This document shows positions 23,146-34,513 of a stretch of 64,000 nt of DNA, piece by piece (position 1 is the first letter of the stretch; each line of letters starts with the position of its first letter). This DNA comes from Asterella californica. Lineage: Eukaryota; Streptophyta; Marchantiopsida; Marchantiales; Aytoniaceae. The translations under genes were made by a program, and so were the position numbers. The stretch is taken from positions 620,001-684,000 of the forward strand of contig JAYKYS010000005.1 in assembly GCA_036924285.1 (NCBI GenBank). Direction: 5' to 3'. The notes beneath the pieces are model-generated. The model was not told the DNA's origin. It made no database searches and was given only the letters and a program-made list of their open reading frames with translations.

Positions 23146-25579
23146 CTCTCATTTATCTATTTGACTAAAATCAAATAGTACAAGGAGAGCATAAAGTATC
23201 AAAAAACATACATAAAACATCGAGTAGTTTATAATATTATACTTTATTTTGAACTTTTGATCACTCTGATTAATATAAATCATAGACTATAGATAATAAA
23301 TGTGTATTAGCATTATACATTTGTACTTCTAGTTAATTATCTTTTCTTATTAGTTTTCATTTAAACTAAAATTGATAAAAAATGAGTGTAACTTATATAG
23401 TACACAACTATTATGGATCAAAACTAAACCCCAGAATTCCAAGAGAGAAGATATAGAATGGGATGAGCATGTGCGATGTTTAATATATAATGATTGTTAA
23501 CTATCATATATATAAATGTAAGTCGCTGCTAATGATGTTATTCGTTTACCACATGTATCTTAAGTATTTCCTTTGATATATTTTTCGGATGTGATGTATC
23601 TTCTTTAGAGTTATCAATGATTTCACACTTTAACCACAACATTTGCGTCCAACTATGCATACTTGTCCTCTTCCAAAGAATGACAAGAGTGTACACGTGC
23701 AAGTAATGAGAGTATTATAAAACTACAAGGATACCAGCAAGTGCCATAAGTCTTGAGAAGCAAAATTGTGAAGCATATCTCTCGATATATCCAGATCTCC
23801 TTCTGTGGAACCCATCTTTCCGAATAAATAATTTGAAAACACTTTAATAAAAATTCACACACTATAGCAAAATTTTGTTATTCGAGTGATTTGTTAAAAC
23901 CTATTTAAGCTGGATCTCTCACAAGATTTTAGTCTAATTAACGCTTCATAAAACTATAATGACAACTTAGCAGATTACTGGAGTTCTGTTAAGAAACTTG
24001 TATGGTATTGGATTCTCTCTGCGCTCTTCTTTCTCCTTCTTCTTATCTTTTATCTTCTGTGCACTTTTATTTCCTTCAGGTCTCCAGCGCTGCTACGAGA
24101 ACAAAACAGCAACGATAATACGGCAACTCGTAATTACATTTTCCGGAGCAGTTTCCAGGAATTTACTTGCTCCAACGTCAGAAGGAACGGCGAACTTGAT
24201 CCATAATAATAATAACAGTTCTCCCAGTTACCACGTCATGTTAGAGGCGAGTGAGACTTACATTTCGGGTTTAGATAACTATGATAATTTATACATTTTA
24301 ATGTCTAATGATTTGAAAAGAAAATCATGAAAATCTGAAGTTTGCAAATGATGCATAGTCCATAGTCGAAGTCTGATATCGACCATCAGATATGCCACGG
24401 TAACTTGGAGAACTGTTTGTCGCAAATCAAGAGGTTGATAAAACAAATATTCACTAAGAGTGGATCAACTTCACCATTCCTTTGTTGAAGGTGGAGCAAG
24501 TAAATAACTCGAGCAGTTTCAATGCAGTCACTCCTCCATAAGTGCACTTTCGATAAGTGCATGTGCAAGACTAGAGTGAGTCAAAAAACACACACGAGGA
24601 AAGTGAACACTTTTCTTCACCGTTTCCCGACAGACAAATGTTAACGGCATACCTTGAATATGGGCAATAATGCACTTACGAAGCACGGTAATGCATTTAC
24701 ATAGAGTTTGTAACTAGAGATTACCGGTATAGAAGAAAACCCTACACCACAGATAAGGGCAACAATTGTGACTTCTACAGTTACTCCAGTTCGTTTTGGA
24801 CAAATGCAATCTTGTGATTAACCATAGATGGAAAGCTTGGATAACTGATAGGCCACAGGGTACTCTCGAGTTTTCTTATCCAAGGGTGACTGTATTTGTC
24901 TCTTTAGTTTTTCCGGCAGGTCTTGTGTAAGTACAAATATGCAATACATATCTCGATTAGATACGGATGGTTGAGTTCATCTGAAACGAACATACATCAA
25001 GATGTGTTTCTTATTTCTCTTGGGTAGGATTGGGCGTCTCCCCGTACACTTATATACGGCAAGTCACTTAAGTCGGTACTGTCGTCTCATATGACAATGT
25101 GAGACCGTGTGCACTCTGCATGTGTTCCTCTGATTCACATCCATAGATAACATTATTTTTCCTGTCAGTGCAGTGATGTTTCCTACATGTAGGTATATCA
25201 TATTTTTTCCTCAAAGAATCCGTCAGTTGTCTTAGTTTGGAAATGTCTTACGATAAATGATGGTGAACGTCGTTTTTTATCAGGATCGAAACCAAAGGTC
25301 TAACTACGAAGGCAAGGAAAGTTCACTAAGCCCTTGTCTAAGACACGTACTGCACATGATTGATTGAATGATTGCTAGCCAAGTAAAGCAAAAACAATGG
25401 AGCAAAGCAGGCATGAAAGCCTTGCATTATGAAGCCGAACGAAGGCGGAAAGGTCGCTCTAAAGATCTCTTGCACTTCCGCAGGCCCGAGATGCTGCGTG
25501 TTTGTTTGTGTGCGTGCGTGGCTCAACCAACAAACACACCGACCATGACTTTCCAAGATACTAAAAGTTGGACGGAGGA

Positions 25580-26953
25580 GGAGCTCAGTTAGCAAGTGTC
25601 TGAGCAAGCGAGCGAGAGAGAAAATAATTTCTTGGAGAGTGCGAGCAGCGAAGGAAGAAGCAGATGAAGAAATGAAATGAGTGTAGGGGAGGAAATGGTG
25701 GGCGGTGTGACTAAAGGAGGGGAAGGCTTCGCCTCGCTACTGCAGGTTTGGCGGGGGACGGATTTTTTTGGGCAGTCTAGCATATAGGAGAGATGGAGGA
25801 TTGGAGGAAGAGCCTCAGCAGGAGGGCAATGCAGGGGAGGGATTGGAGGAAGACGAAGAACGAGGCGAAGGAGGAGAGGAGGAACCGCGAGCAGGAAAGA
25901 CAGAGACAGACAGAAACAAAAGCGCCAAAAGGGAAATCCGTTCGCAGTAGAGAGATGAGACGAGGAGACGAGAGCAACAGACAAGACGAGACGAGAGTGA
26001 GCATAGGTGCTGATTATTAAGTATAACAAGAAGAAGGACGACGACGACAACGACCAAAGGCACGGTAGTGCAGGGCCTCGGTATTTCTGCTTCTTTCCGA
26101 CCAGCTTCTTCTTCTTTTCCCCTTACTTCCTTTCTGCCATATCATCATCATCCATCGTCGGCACGGCAGGCCGGAGCTTTTGATGCTGATCTAACTTTGC
26201 CGATAAGGGAGAGAGAGAGAAATAGAAGAGTCTCATCCGAGCAGAGCACATCGGCATTAAGAAAGCGGTTGTTAGTGGCGGATGACGAACGAAGACATAA
26301 AGGACTCCATATACAGATAGTTGAAAGAGCGTGCACGCATGCACGTGGGTCGGATGGGCGTGGGATGCCCTCGGAAGACAAAAGGAGGAGGCGATTGACA
26401 AGCTGAAGTCGAAAGAGCGAAGATAGAGCAGGACGAGCTCGTAGACCAGGTCGTTGATGATGGTTGAGGAGGAAAACTAGGAGTAGAAGGTTCAGTAGCT
26501 GTCAGTCGATTGATGACGCGGGAGGAGAGGCGAAACGAGGCGTCGGACATGGTGTTGGAGGAGCGGGAAGTATAAGTAGGGCAGGAGAGTAGAGGAGACC
26601 AGACGAGACGAAAGTTCAGTGAAATGGTGATTGAGTGTCGAAAGAAATGGGAGAATGGAGGGGAACTGGGACTGGAGGAGAAATGGCGGAGGACCACCAT
26701 AACAGTAGCAGCGCCAAGAGGAAAAAACTGCAGGTGAGTTGTAAAATTGACATGATTTGTCGATGATGGCACTCGAACATTAAGTTTCGGACGTGGTTCA
26801 TCCTTTATCCTTTGTCTCGGAGGAGGGGGTGAGAACGAGTAGAGGGAGCCGGGTGGATTCAGGGCGGGGGAAGAGAAGGAGGACGAAGAGGCGAAACTAT
26901 CTATCGAGTTTCCTACCTACGGTTTCGATAGCTGCTGCTCTCATCTTCAAAAG
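25580..26953 (+). promoter_or_regulatory. Purine-rich leader and probable 5' UTR of the F-box/kelch gene
   Basis: The plus strand is strongly purine-biased over about 25,600-26,020 and 26,190-26,940, with GAGAGAGA and GGAGGAGG words. A good splice donor (CAG|GTGAGT) lies at 26,731-26,739, so a 5' UTR intron ending just before the start codon is likely. A short ATG-initiated frame (26,683-26,733, 17 codons) ends exactly at that donor in phase 0. The long minus-strand frames here are low-complexity shadows. Confidence 0.5.
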
Positions 26954-28568
26954 ATGGGGGCTTTTTTGAGCTATGCCAGGGGCCGATGCCCTGACGAGAA
27001 TGACCGGCCTCAAACCGCGGAGTCGAGCAAGCGGCCGCGGTTATCTTTGGGATGTTTGGATGAGAGACCTCAGTTGATACCAGGCCTACCGGATGAGATA
27101 TCTATGCAGATCATATCCAGAGTGCCGCGGGGCTGTCACGCAGCGATGAAATCGGTCTGCAAGTTCTGGCACGAAGTGCTCGCCGGAGACGAGGTCTTTG
27201 AATTGAGGAAGGAGCTGGGATTGACTGAGGAGTGGCTTTATGTCCTGGTGAAAGATGAGCAGGAGAGGCTCGCTTGGTATGTTCTCGATCCTTTGGAAGG
27301 CAAGTGGAGGAAGTTGCCATCCATGCCCGAGATAGCCCGGGATGATGAGGCCAGGGATCTTAGCTCAGGTCGAGGCTGGTGGACGACCATTGGATCGTCG
27401 AGCCTTAGAATATCTGGTCTCTTCAAGGGATGGTTTCGACGCAAAGACTTGCTGGACCGCACACCGTTTTGTGGATGCTCTGCGGGTGCTATCAATGGTT
27501 GTTTGTTTGTGCTAGGGGGATTTTCCAGGGCCTGTGCTATGAAATGTGTATGGAGGTATGATCCTCGGACGAATGAATGGACAGAGGCTGCTTCCATGGG
27601 AACAGCCAGAGCATACTGTAAAACAGGACTATTGAATAACAGATTGTATGCCGTGGGGGGAGTCAATCGAGGTCGTGGTGGGCTCACGCCTCTGCAATCT
27701 GCCGAAGTCTACGAGCCGGCCACGGACTCTTGGACTGCAATTCCAAACATGCCCTTCTCTCGGGCTCAAGTTCTTCCCACAGCTTTCCTGGCGGACATGC
27801 TGAAACCCATTGCAACAGGAATGGCTGCTTTCAAGGGGAAGTTATGTGTACCTCAAAGTCTCTACTCTTGGCCTTTCTTCGTCGACGTTGGAGGTAAGTG
27901 GCCCAAGCTTTAACGTGTGAGTTTCTCTAGAGGACGTGCCTACTTCGAGAGGTTTGATGTGGCAGCAGGTTGGATTCTCAGATTGAGAATGAGAGATGTA
28001 CCGTATCCTTTGTGATACCAGTACATGCTGGTATTGCCCTCTTCCTCGTGAGTTATAGCTAGTGAATATTGGTGCTGGTCGAGCTAAGTATGGCGTCCCG
28101 TCTGTTTGATCCCGCTCAGGTGAAGTCTATGACCCAGGCTCACACTTATGGGGAGAAATGCCTCAAGGAATGGGTGAGGGCTGGCCCGCGCGTCAGGCTG
28201 GCACCAAACTGAGCGTGGTTGTGAATGGCCGGCTCTACGCCTTGGATCCCACGAGCGCAATGGATGGGAGTAAAATTAAGATGTACGATTCAGAGCAAGA
28301 TACATGGAGGGTTGTGCTTAAGAAGGTTCCAATTTTGCTGGATGTCACAGATTCGGAGTGCCCATATTTACTAGCTGGTTTCAGGGAAAAGCTCCATGTC
28401 ATAACCAAAGACATTAATGATTACATCACCGTGCTGCGAGCAGACTTTACAGAACCAGGACCTAATGGAACCAATGCCCCTGACACAGAAGACGAAGGCT
28501 GGAAAACTATAGCCACAAAGTTTTTTGGTACTGTCGAGTTAGTTACTTGCCAGGTTCTTGATGTTTGA
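26954..28568 (+). CDS. F-box/kelch-repeat protein (two exons)
   Basis: Exons 26,954-27,893 and 28,120-28,568 are joined across a 226-bp GTAAGT...CAG intron that splits a Gly codon, giving 462 residues. The F-box lies at about residues 38-85 (PGLPDEISMQIISRVPRG, then VCKFWHEVLAG), followed by the conserved ELRKELGLTEEWLYVLV segment. Kelch repeats follow: FVLGGFSRACAMKCVWRYD, YAVGGVNRGRGGLTPLQSAE, and after the intron a block with MGEGWPARQAGTKLSVVV and a last repeat near LLAGF. Family knowledge: such proteins bind SKP1 through the F-box and present substrates, via the kelch propeller, to a CUL1-based SCF ubiquitin ligase. The whole length matches the At1g22040-like plant family from memory. 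The N-terminus MGAFLS fits an N-myristoylation motif. The substrate is unknown. The frame is intact, so the gene is probably functional. Confidence 0.93.
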
Positions 28569-29966
28569 AAGGTGAATCGCAGATGTTTGTAGAAGTTATA
28601 AGCAGTATGTGCGTCTGGTTCGAGTGTCAAGATATCTGGATCTATTTTGTAGAGTACCTGTATTACTGCCGCTAGTCGTCAAAGCAGATTGTACAGACTC
28701 TGGTGGCCGTGTGCAGGCTTGAGAAGCTCGCTCTTTCTACGATGGTTGCAAATGACAAGCGCGGATCTCATATAAGCCAATCCCGTCCTTGTATTAGCCC
28801 CCTATTCAGAAAGCACAGGTACAAATTCAAGATACAGAATTTGTCGGTCTGCTTAATGTAGATACGAGTCATGAATATGTTCTGTGATATACCCGATATA
28901 CGCCCTGGTGTAAGACCTGGTTACCCAGCCCATAGATGTAAGATATAAGATTCTGGCTCAGGTACCCTGCCCAGTGGATTTCATTCAGTGCTCAGGTCTG
29001 TATCTACCTGTGGCATTCGGAGCATTTGAAGTGAATATTAAACTTCACCCTTCCGACACTTTGGAAATATCATATGGTTTATGATACCACGTTTCGCTGA
29101 ACTTTTAATCTCAATACCTGGTAGTAGAGTGCAGATTGTCCTGACTACTCAAGATTCAGATTGTCAGACTCAGATTGTCCTGACTACTCAAGCTGTTGAT
29201 GATTATGTTACCTGTAATCAGTCTTAGGTTGTTATGGCAATCATGTACATGGTGATCATTTTCTGCTAGTCCTCTCTGTTAACCCATTTCGTTGCAGGGT
29301 TTTGATTCACGAATGTTTCCGGTTTGTGTCCTTGTATTGTCAAGCAACTTTTGTTTTCTGAAACCGTGGAGGTGTTTTAGTCCATACCTGTTACAACCTT
29401 ACTGCAATGCGCTGTCAAACGCCGTAACTTGATCTCACATGAGGTGAACTTTCCTCCGTCGTACAGTTATGTGACCTGGGGTGTCTTGCTGTGTTGCCTG
29501 TCAGCTTTTCGTTTCCGCGAGTGTTGTGCTTTTGTGACACGAATCTCTTTGTCACGTCCTTGACTGCAGTAATTTTTGTTTCTCGAATATCGCAGGAGTA
29601 GGCACGGGCAAACCAACTGCAGTTTAGACTGGCGGTTGTGCTCCTTTTTTTGAGGGCAAGTTTGAGTACTGCCCACAGCTGACTGTTGTTTCCCGAGAAG
29701 AAAGACTTACATGTCTCGGTATTCTCTCTCCCTCTCTGTCTCTTTCGAAGCTCATCGTTGTTTCTAGCACCGTCCAGCCAGGGCGTGGGGTCTATGGGCA
29801 AAAGGCTATGGCACGCAGTTTTCTTTTTGTGTGTGTGTGTGTGTGTCACACACACACGCACACACGCACACATATGAGTTACTTACCATCGTGGACGATA
29901 TTGTTCAATTTACCTTGGACCACGGAACTCAAGAAAGTGGAGGGTGGGTACCATCGTTTACCTCTT
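28569..29966 (+). other. 3' flank of the F-box/kelch gene
   Basis: This probably holds the 3' UTR and spacer. A 22-bp direct repeat (CAGATTGTCCTGACTACTCA core) occurs near 29,132 and 29,171. A TG/CA dinucleotide tract lies at about 29,829-29,872. The open frames across it are artefacts of the dinucleotide tract. Confidence 0.5.
29829..29872. repeat. (TG)n-(CA)n inverted dinucleotide tract
   Basis: About nine TG units are followed directly by CA units with CG interruptions, so the tract can pair with itself. Confidence 0.85.
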
Positions 29967-31005
29967 TCACAAAGGGGAACGTGAAGATCCGGGCAAGTAT
30001 GGAGGGATCACTGTGCGAAGTGACATAAGCTGTTCTGTTTCAGTTCTGTCCATGAGCCCTACTCGCTTCTTGACTAACATGTTGTGAAGTATGCGGCAGA
30101 CCCACACAATACTAGAATTTATTCCAGTGTTCAGAATCCGAAATCTGGCCTTAAGAATATCAAAAGCGTGCTCTATACAAACGTCCTCTAGTGTTACTTT
30201 CAATGTTTATTACTCGAAGGGCATTAGAGTTCAGGTTTATGCTCTTAAGGCATCATGAGCTTAGGTCCATGGTGTACCTCAAGTCCCCGGATATATATAT
30301 TCGGATTACTGGCTCATTGAGCAGTTACTCGCTTATCATTGGTTGCTCCTGTACAACCAATGTTTACATCCAAGAACACATTGTACCATGTTTACATCCA
30401 AGAACAGAGCCGTCAGTATCACATATGCCCTCTAGAACAATAGAAAAGTACCCTTGCGACCGTAAAAATCTAATGATTGTCTTGACACTCTTGGAATTGC
30501 TTGAATGCGAACATGTGTCCCATCTATACCCTCTTGACAACTGAACAATCCGCAACGTTTGACTAAACCGGCAGAAACTAGTTCCATGGCAGGATCATTT
30601 GACCACTGCAAATATTTTGGACCCAGGATTTTGACAATTGCGTGCACCATGTCTTGCATGATCTCCAAGACTGTGCTTTGGCTTACACCGAACCTCTTCC
30701 TTGTATTGAAATAATTAACACCGATTGCTAATCTATACAACACTACAACTGCTTGAACCTCTACCAAGAACTGCCCTTCGAAACTGCATGTCGTGTTTCC
30801 GTAAATGCAGAGCTAGGTCTTAAACCAAGTCCAAAAACATTTGCCTTGACATTCGTAATGTTTTCAGCCAACTACTATCATCATATGAGCAAAAAATTAG
30901 TTGGACCATATGAGAGATCGTTACTTCATCCACCACTTCGTTACCTCTTCTTGTCTCACAACAAGCACAACTATTAAATAGAGTGCATGGACACATCTCG
31001 TCCAA
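29967..31005 (-). pseudogene. Broken PIF/Harbinger transposase
   Basis: Minus-strand fragments follow in order. First comes an N-terminal piece (KTLRMSRQMFLDLV near 30,825). Next is VVVLYRLAIGVNYFNTRKRF with VSQSTVLEIMQDMVHAIVKI and EGIDGTHVRI (30,767-30,432, first catalytic Asp). Then GYFSIVLEGICDTDG (30,555-30,364, second Asp), and last TLEDVCIEHAFDILKARFRI with CRILHNML (30,203-29,967, Glu). These are the DDE_Tnp_4 landmarks. At least three frame changes break it and the spacing between the second Asp and the Glu is short, so material is missing. Intact relatives cut and paste the element with a partner Myb-like protein; none is visible here. Terminal inverted repeats and a TTA/TWA target duplication were not found. 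Confidence 0.85.
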
Positions 31006-31525
31006 GCTCTAAACACTACCTCAAATTCGACTGAAGAGTCTCCTTCATCAATGTCTATCAATTGGACTATTTCCATGGCCACTTACACACACATGGTGCA
31101 AGTAGTTACCACAAAGAGCGAATTCAGCTATGGTGGTAAGAAATTGCAAATTTAAAGATAAAGGATTGGAACGTCATGAGTGACATTCAACCTTATCAAG
31201 CCATGTCTCAAATAGAGAGGAAGGATGAGAAGCTACCAATCAAATTTTCTGACTCTTGGATCGATATTCTAGAGTTCTTCTATGGAGGACGGCCTTCTAT
31301 GACCTTTCCTTGCATAAAAGAGAGCAATCCACCAGTGAAATTGTGAGAGTGAAGACGAGAATAATGAGGTGAACGGAGAAGATGAGCGAGGGCAACCTTC
31401 AGAGCGATCAAAGCCTAGTGAACGAGGGCTGTCTTCTGAAATAGGATAGCATTCTGAGCGGTGTCATATACTCCCGAACTGTGAAGTCAAATTATGGACA
31501 GAAAAGAAATAAAATAGCTGCAAGG
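31006..31525. other. Spacer, no gene supported
   Basis: A purine-rich plus-strand stretch (31,330-31,440) contains GAGCGAGGGC-type words and may be residual coding sequence, but no protein is recognisable. Confidence 0.4.
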
Positions 31526-31730
31526 TGTGTTAGAACTGACTGTACAGGATGAACGTAAAGTACAGCAACTAGTTTAGACTATTTGGGCTCATGCCCTTTC
31601 GCAGGCTTTGCCTGTCCTTGTATCAAAGTATAAGTACCTGGCCTTTGGGCCTCCTACCTCATTATTCATTTCAGTAAACAAGCTTACTCATACTTGATCT
31701 CCCACATTGGTCCTCTCTCTCCTTTTCCTA
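31526..31730 (+). repeat. Short LTR of a copia-type element, about 200 bp
   Basis: It begins TGTTAGAACTGACTG (31,528) and ends just before the primer-binding site at 31,733. It holds three successive small palindromes: GGGCTCATGCCC, CAGGCTTTGCCTG and GGCCTTTGGGCC. The 3' terminal dinucleotide looks like TA rather than CA. The internal region is missing: D-type LTR sequence starts five bases after the primer site. Confidence 0.6.
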
Positions 31731-31732
31731 TA

Positions 31733-31744
31733 TGGTATCAGAGC
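31733..31744 (+). promoter_or_regulatory. Primer-binding site for initiator Met-tRNA (copia type)
   Basis: TGGTATCAGAGC is the standard plant copia primer-binding site, complementary to the 3' end of initiator Met-tRNA, and it lies directly downstream of an LTR-like block. Confidence 0.85.
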
Positions 31745-33210
31745 TACGGTATCGTGTCGGATATTTTGTGCGTGAAGGATGCCCAGGAAAACGCGAGGTT
31801 CCTGGCTGTGGAGATGCTGTGTGCCAAACAGAGACAAGACAGAGAAGAACAACCACGAAAAAGAATGCTGCGATATATACCACTCTGAAAGTATGTACAC
31901 TGTCGATTCTTTCTCCAAACAGCACAAAACTGAGGAACAGACCAGAGCGGTCTGTAACCTACTTCAGAAGCCCTAAAACAAACCCCTGAAACGCAACCCT
32001 AGTCTGAAATCGCCAAAGCGTAGCTCAAAGCAAGAGGAACTTCTCTTTGCTAACAACTAGAGCCACAACAGTATCATGCGATCCAAACCCAAGTCCAAAC
32101 CACATCCACACACTAGCTCTTGGCTAAAGCTAGCTACCACAAGCCATACACAACCAACTAAGTCCTTAACGAACTCAAAAAGACGAAACCTGTAGCGAAG
32201 GAACCGAAAAAGACCTATCTGGGAACTTTCTCCTTTCGTCAAACGATCTTCAAATGTTGATAAGGTCTCCTTCCCTGACTCCGTTGGCCCAAGAAACCTT
32301 CAGAACCGACTCCCGATAGTCGAGATATTGCCAATTTTCGGTCGCAGGTGACCGAACTTTCAAAAACTCCTCCCTACGACTTAAAACCGCTCACACCGCA
32401 CAAACGGATCGTCTAAAATGATATCCGTCTTCGCTAGTAGGTAGATCTGGCTACCCTGAACCCAACAAGACTCCAAACAAGCCGTTTGGAGTTCCCCTTG
32501 CAAAACTACTCGAGAAATTTGGTCACAGGCTACAAAAAACTGACGTAAATCGGCTCCCTGCGGCTCAAATTTGCTCACCACACCCAAACCAACAATCCAA
32601 TTCACTTACAGTCTTCTCCTATGCGTACATGAGGACTCCCTGATCGCGTAGGCACCAAGAACGAAGAGCTTGGCTCACTGATCGCGAAGAACAATCCAAT
32701 CTCAGATCGCAGGCGATGAAAACTTGACGCAAGCGCTTCCCTGCGAGCCAATTTCTCTCACAACTCTCAAACCGCCCGATAAAACTTTGTATCGTCTTCA
32801 ATTTCCTGAAGAACTCGTTGTTCTGATCCCGATGGATCCAAGGACAGCAAGTTTGGACTCCGGAACGGCCCGAACGGTCCAACTCTCCTTCACAGGTAAC
32901 TGAAAACCTCAATTCTGCTCCCTGCGTCTCAATTTCTCCCAGAACACAACCCCCGATCCGTCTCTTCAAGAACCGTCTTAACCTGTGCGTAGCTTGCACA
33001 GATCTGAACCCGATGACACCTTGCGCGCGTGTATTGGACTTCCCAATTCTCCAAAACATCCACCGACAGGTCGTAGGAACAAGCAAGCCCCTTAAGCAGC
33101 CCCCTTGCAACAGTCTGTACGAAGTTCAACTCTCAATAATAAGAAGCAGGCCCCTTGCGTCTTTGATATAACGCCTGAAGCCTTAAATACCCAGTCAGCA
33201 AGTAACTAGG

Positions 33211-33535
33211 GGCCTAGCTTGATTTTGCTTTTTTTCGAATCGCATAACTTCTTCTCTGGATGTCCAAACGAAATAAACAAGATGCCCATGGAAAGCTGAC
33301 AATGAGCTCTATCCATCTATGCGATAAAAGTAAAGATCCGAAGTTGCGCCAAAAGCTCGTAAACTGGGGCCTAGCTTGTTTTCTCCATCTTTCGAGTCTT
33401 GTAACTTCTCCACTAGGCGCCCAAACGAAGTAGACAAGATGCCTATGGAAAGCTGACAAGGAGCTCTACCCATCTAAGCGATGAAAATGGAGATCTGAGA
33501 TTGTGCCAAAACCCGTAAGCTGAGGCCTAGCTTGT
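33211..33535 (-). repeat. 157-bp tandem repeat inside the 3' LTR of D, two intervals
   Basis: The marker GGCCTAGCTT occurs at 33,211, 33,368 and 33,524, giving intervals of 157 and 156 bp. The other LTR has six markers at the same period. Confidence 0.9.
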
Positions 33536-33554
33536 CTTCTCATGAGTGTCTTTG

Positions 33555-33558
33555 GAGC
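33555..33558 (+). repeat. Target-site duplication of element C (left), GAGC
   Basis: GAGC lies directly before the 5' LTR of C and again directly after its 3' LTR (42,344-42,347). The uninterrupted D LTR at about 50,707-50,710 reads GAGC once at the same point. Confidence 0.9.
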
Positions 33559-34490
33559 TGTAACGACCTATGTTACACATAGGAAGTTTGTCTATTAGTA
33601 AGGTGTTTAGTTATAACTAAGTGTTGAGAATGTTTATTGGTTGCCAAAGTACTTTAAGGATGTATCAAGTTAGTCATGACTAGTTAAAAGTTAGTTATGG
33701 TTAAACTTAGCTGTACTTTTGGCAGAATTCAGATATTTGCTAAAGAGTGAGCACTACTATCTTGTCATCTTGTCCAAAAGATAGAAAGGGGGTGGAAAGT
33801 ATCCATTATCTCCTTTTTGACTTGATATTAGTGGTTGGATTAAAGTTGTGGACTTTGTGGGCATTAAAAACAAGAAGAGATTCCACATGTTTCCTTTTTA
33901 GTGGGTCCTAGTGTAGAGAGGGGGGGTGGAAATTCGAGATTCCTTGAGAATATTCCAGAATCTTTCTAGAAGTTGTTGACTTTGAAGGAATAAGCCCATG
34001 TGAAAAGATAAAAAGCCCGTGTGATCAATGCTTTTACTTTAAGTAATATCTTAGTAAAACCCGGTAAAAGTAGTTACGGCTGAGTTACCGGAGGGTACCA
34101 AAGTAAAAACCTAGAATGTATAAATAGAAGAGTAGAGAAGAGCTCCTCATCCTTGTTTTCACATTGTCGTAATGACAACTTGAGTAATATAGAGAGTATG
34201 GGATATTTTTAGCATGTGAGAACTTGAGAGACGTCGTTAGAATGGAGGATTTTAGTTAAGGTGTTTAAGGAGATTTTTAGTTGATAAGTTTGTGGGTGTA
34301 TGAATGAGTGAACTCAGCATTTTCCCTTCAAGTTCATGGTGTGCTTCCATCAAAGCCATCAGAGGTGACCCCTGAGTGAGAGACAGGCCCGACATATTGC
34401 AGATTCGTGGATGACGATCGTGGAGGTTGAGAGATCAGGGGGGGGGAGGGGGGGAGAGTAGTTGATCGATAGGACCGCAGAGGGTTTACA
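33559..34490 (+). repeat. 5' LTR of element C
   Basis: 932 bp, starting TGTAACGACC and ending GGGTTTACA. It differs from the 3' LTR (921 bp) by about 16 substitutions, a 2-bp indel near 33,915 and a length change in the poly-G tract near 34,440-34,455. Confidence 0.95.
34119..34126 (+). promoter_or_regulatory. TATA box of element C LTR promoter
   Basis: TATAAATA is followed by a purine-rich GAGAAGAGCTCC region. The equivalent in the 3' LTR is at 41,985-41,992. It is the likely RNA polymerase II promoter of the element, with the R region downstream. Confidence 0.65.
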
Positions 34491-34494
34491 TTTT

Positions 34495-34513
34495 TGGTTC
34501 CGTTGCCGGGACC
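34495..34513 (+). promoter_or_regulatory. Primer-binding site of element C
   Basis: TGGTTCCGTTGCCGGGACC begins four bases after the LTR. The core CCGTTGCCGGG resembles sites that pair with Asp-tRNA in plant gypsy elements, with mismatches at positions 4-5; the tRNA assignment is from memory. Confidence 0.6.

Larger units (their letters stand above)
20746..25579. other. AT-rich spacer, no gene supported
   Basis: No convincing gene. The plus-strand frames at 22,771-23,077 show some protein-like composition but have no recognisable relative. The spacer holds a diverged tandem duplication at 22,003-22,475 and a strong hairpin at 23,079-23,145. Bases 25,000-25,580 probably form the promoter side of the F-box gene, but I see no clear TATA element. 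Confidence 0.5.
31749..33558 (-). repeat. 3' LTR of element D, distal part
   Basis: Aligns with 48,425-50,700 apart from three missing 157-bp repeat units. It ends at 33,558 with GAGC, the target-site copy made by insertion of element C; the LTR resumes at 42,348. The minus-strand open frames in it are chance frames of the LTR and match those of the other LTR. Confidence 0.88.

Noticed and set aside
25589..26772. Several minus-strand open frames of 75-166 codons
   Set aside because: Ser/Leu/Pro-rich shadows of the purine-rich leader of the F-box gene.
29415..29877. Open frames across the TG/CA tract
   Set aside because: Produced by the dinucleotide tract; no supporting motif.
31694..33459. 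Open frames in the D LTR (and identical ones at 48,329-50,503)
   Set aside because: They repeat in both LTRs because the LTRs are copies; no conserved domain.
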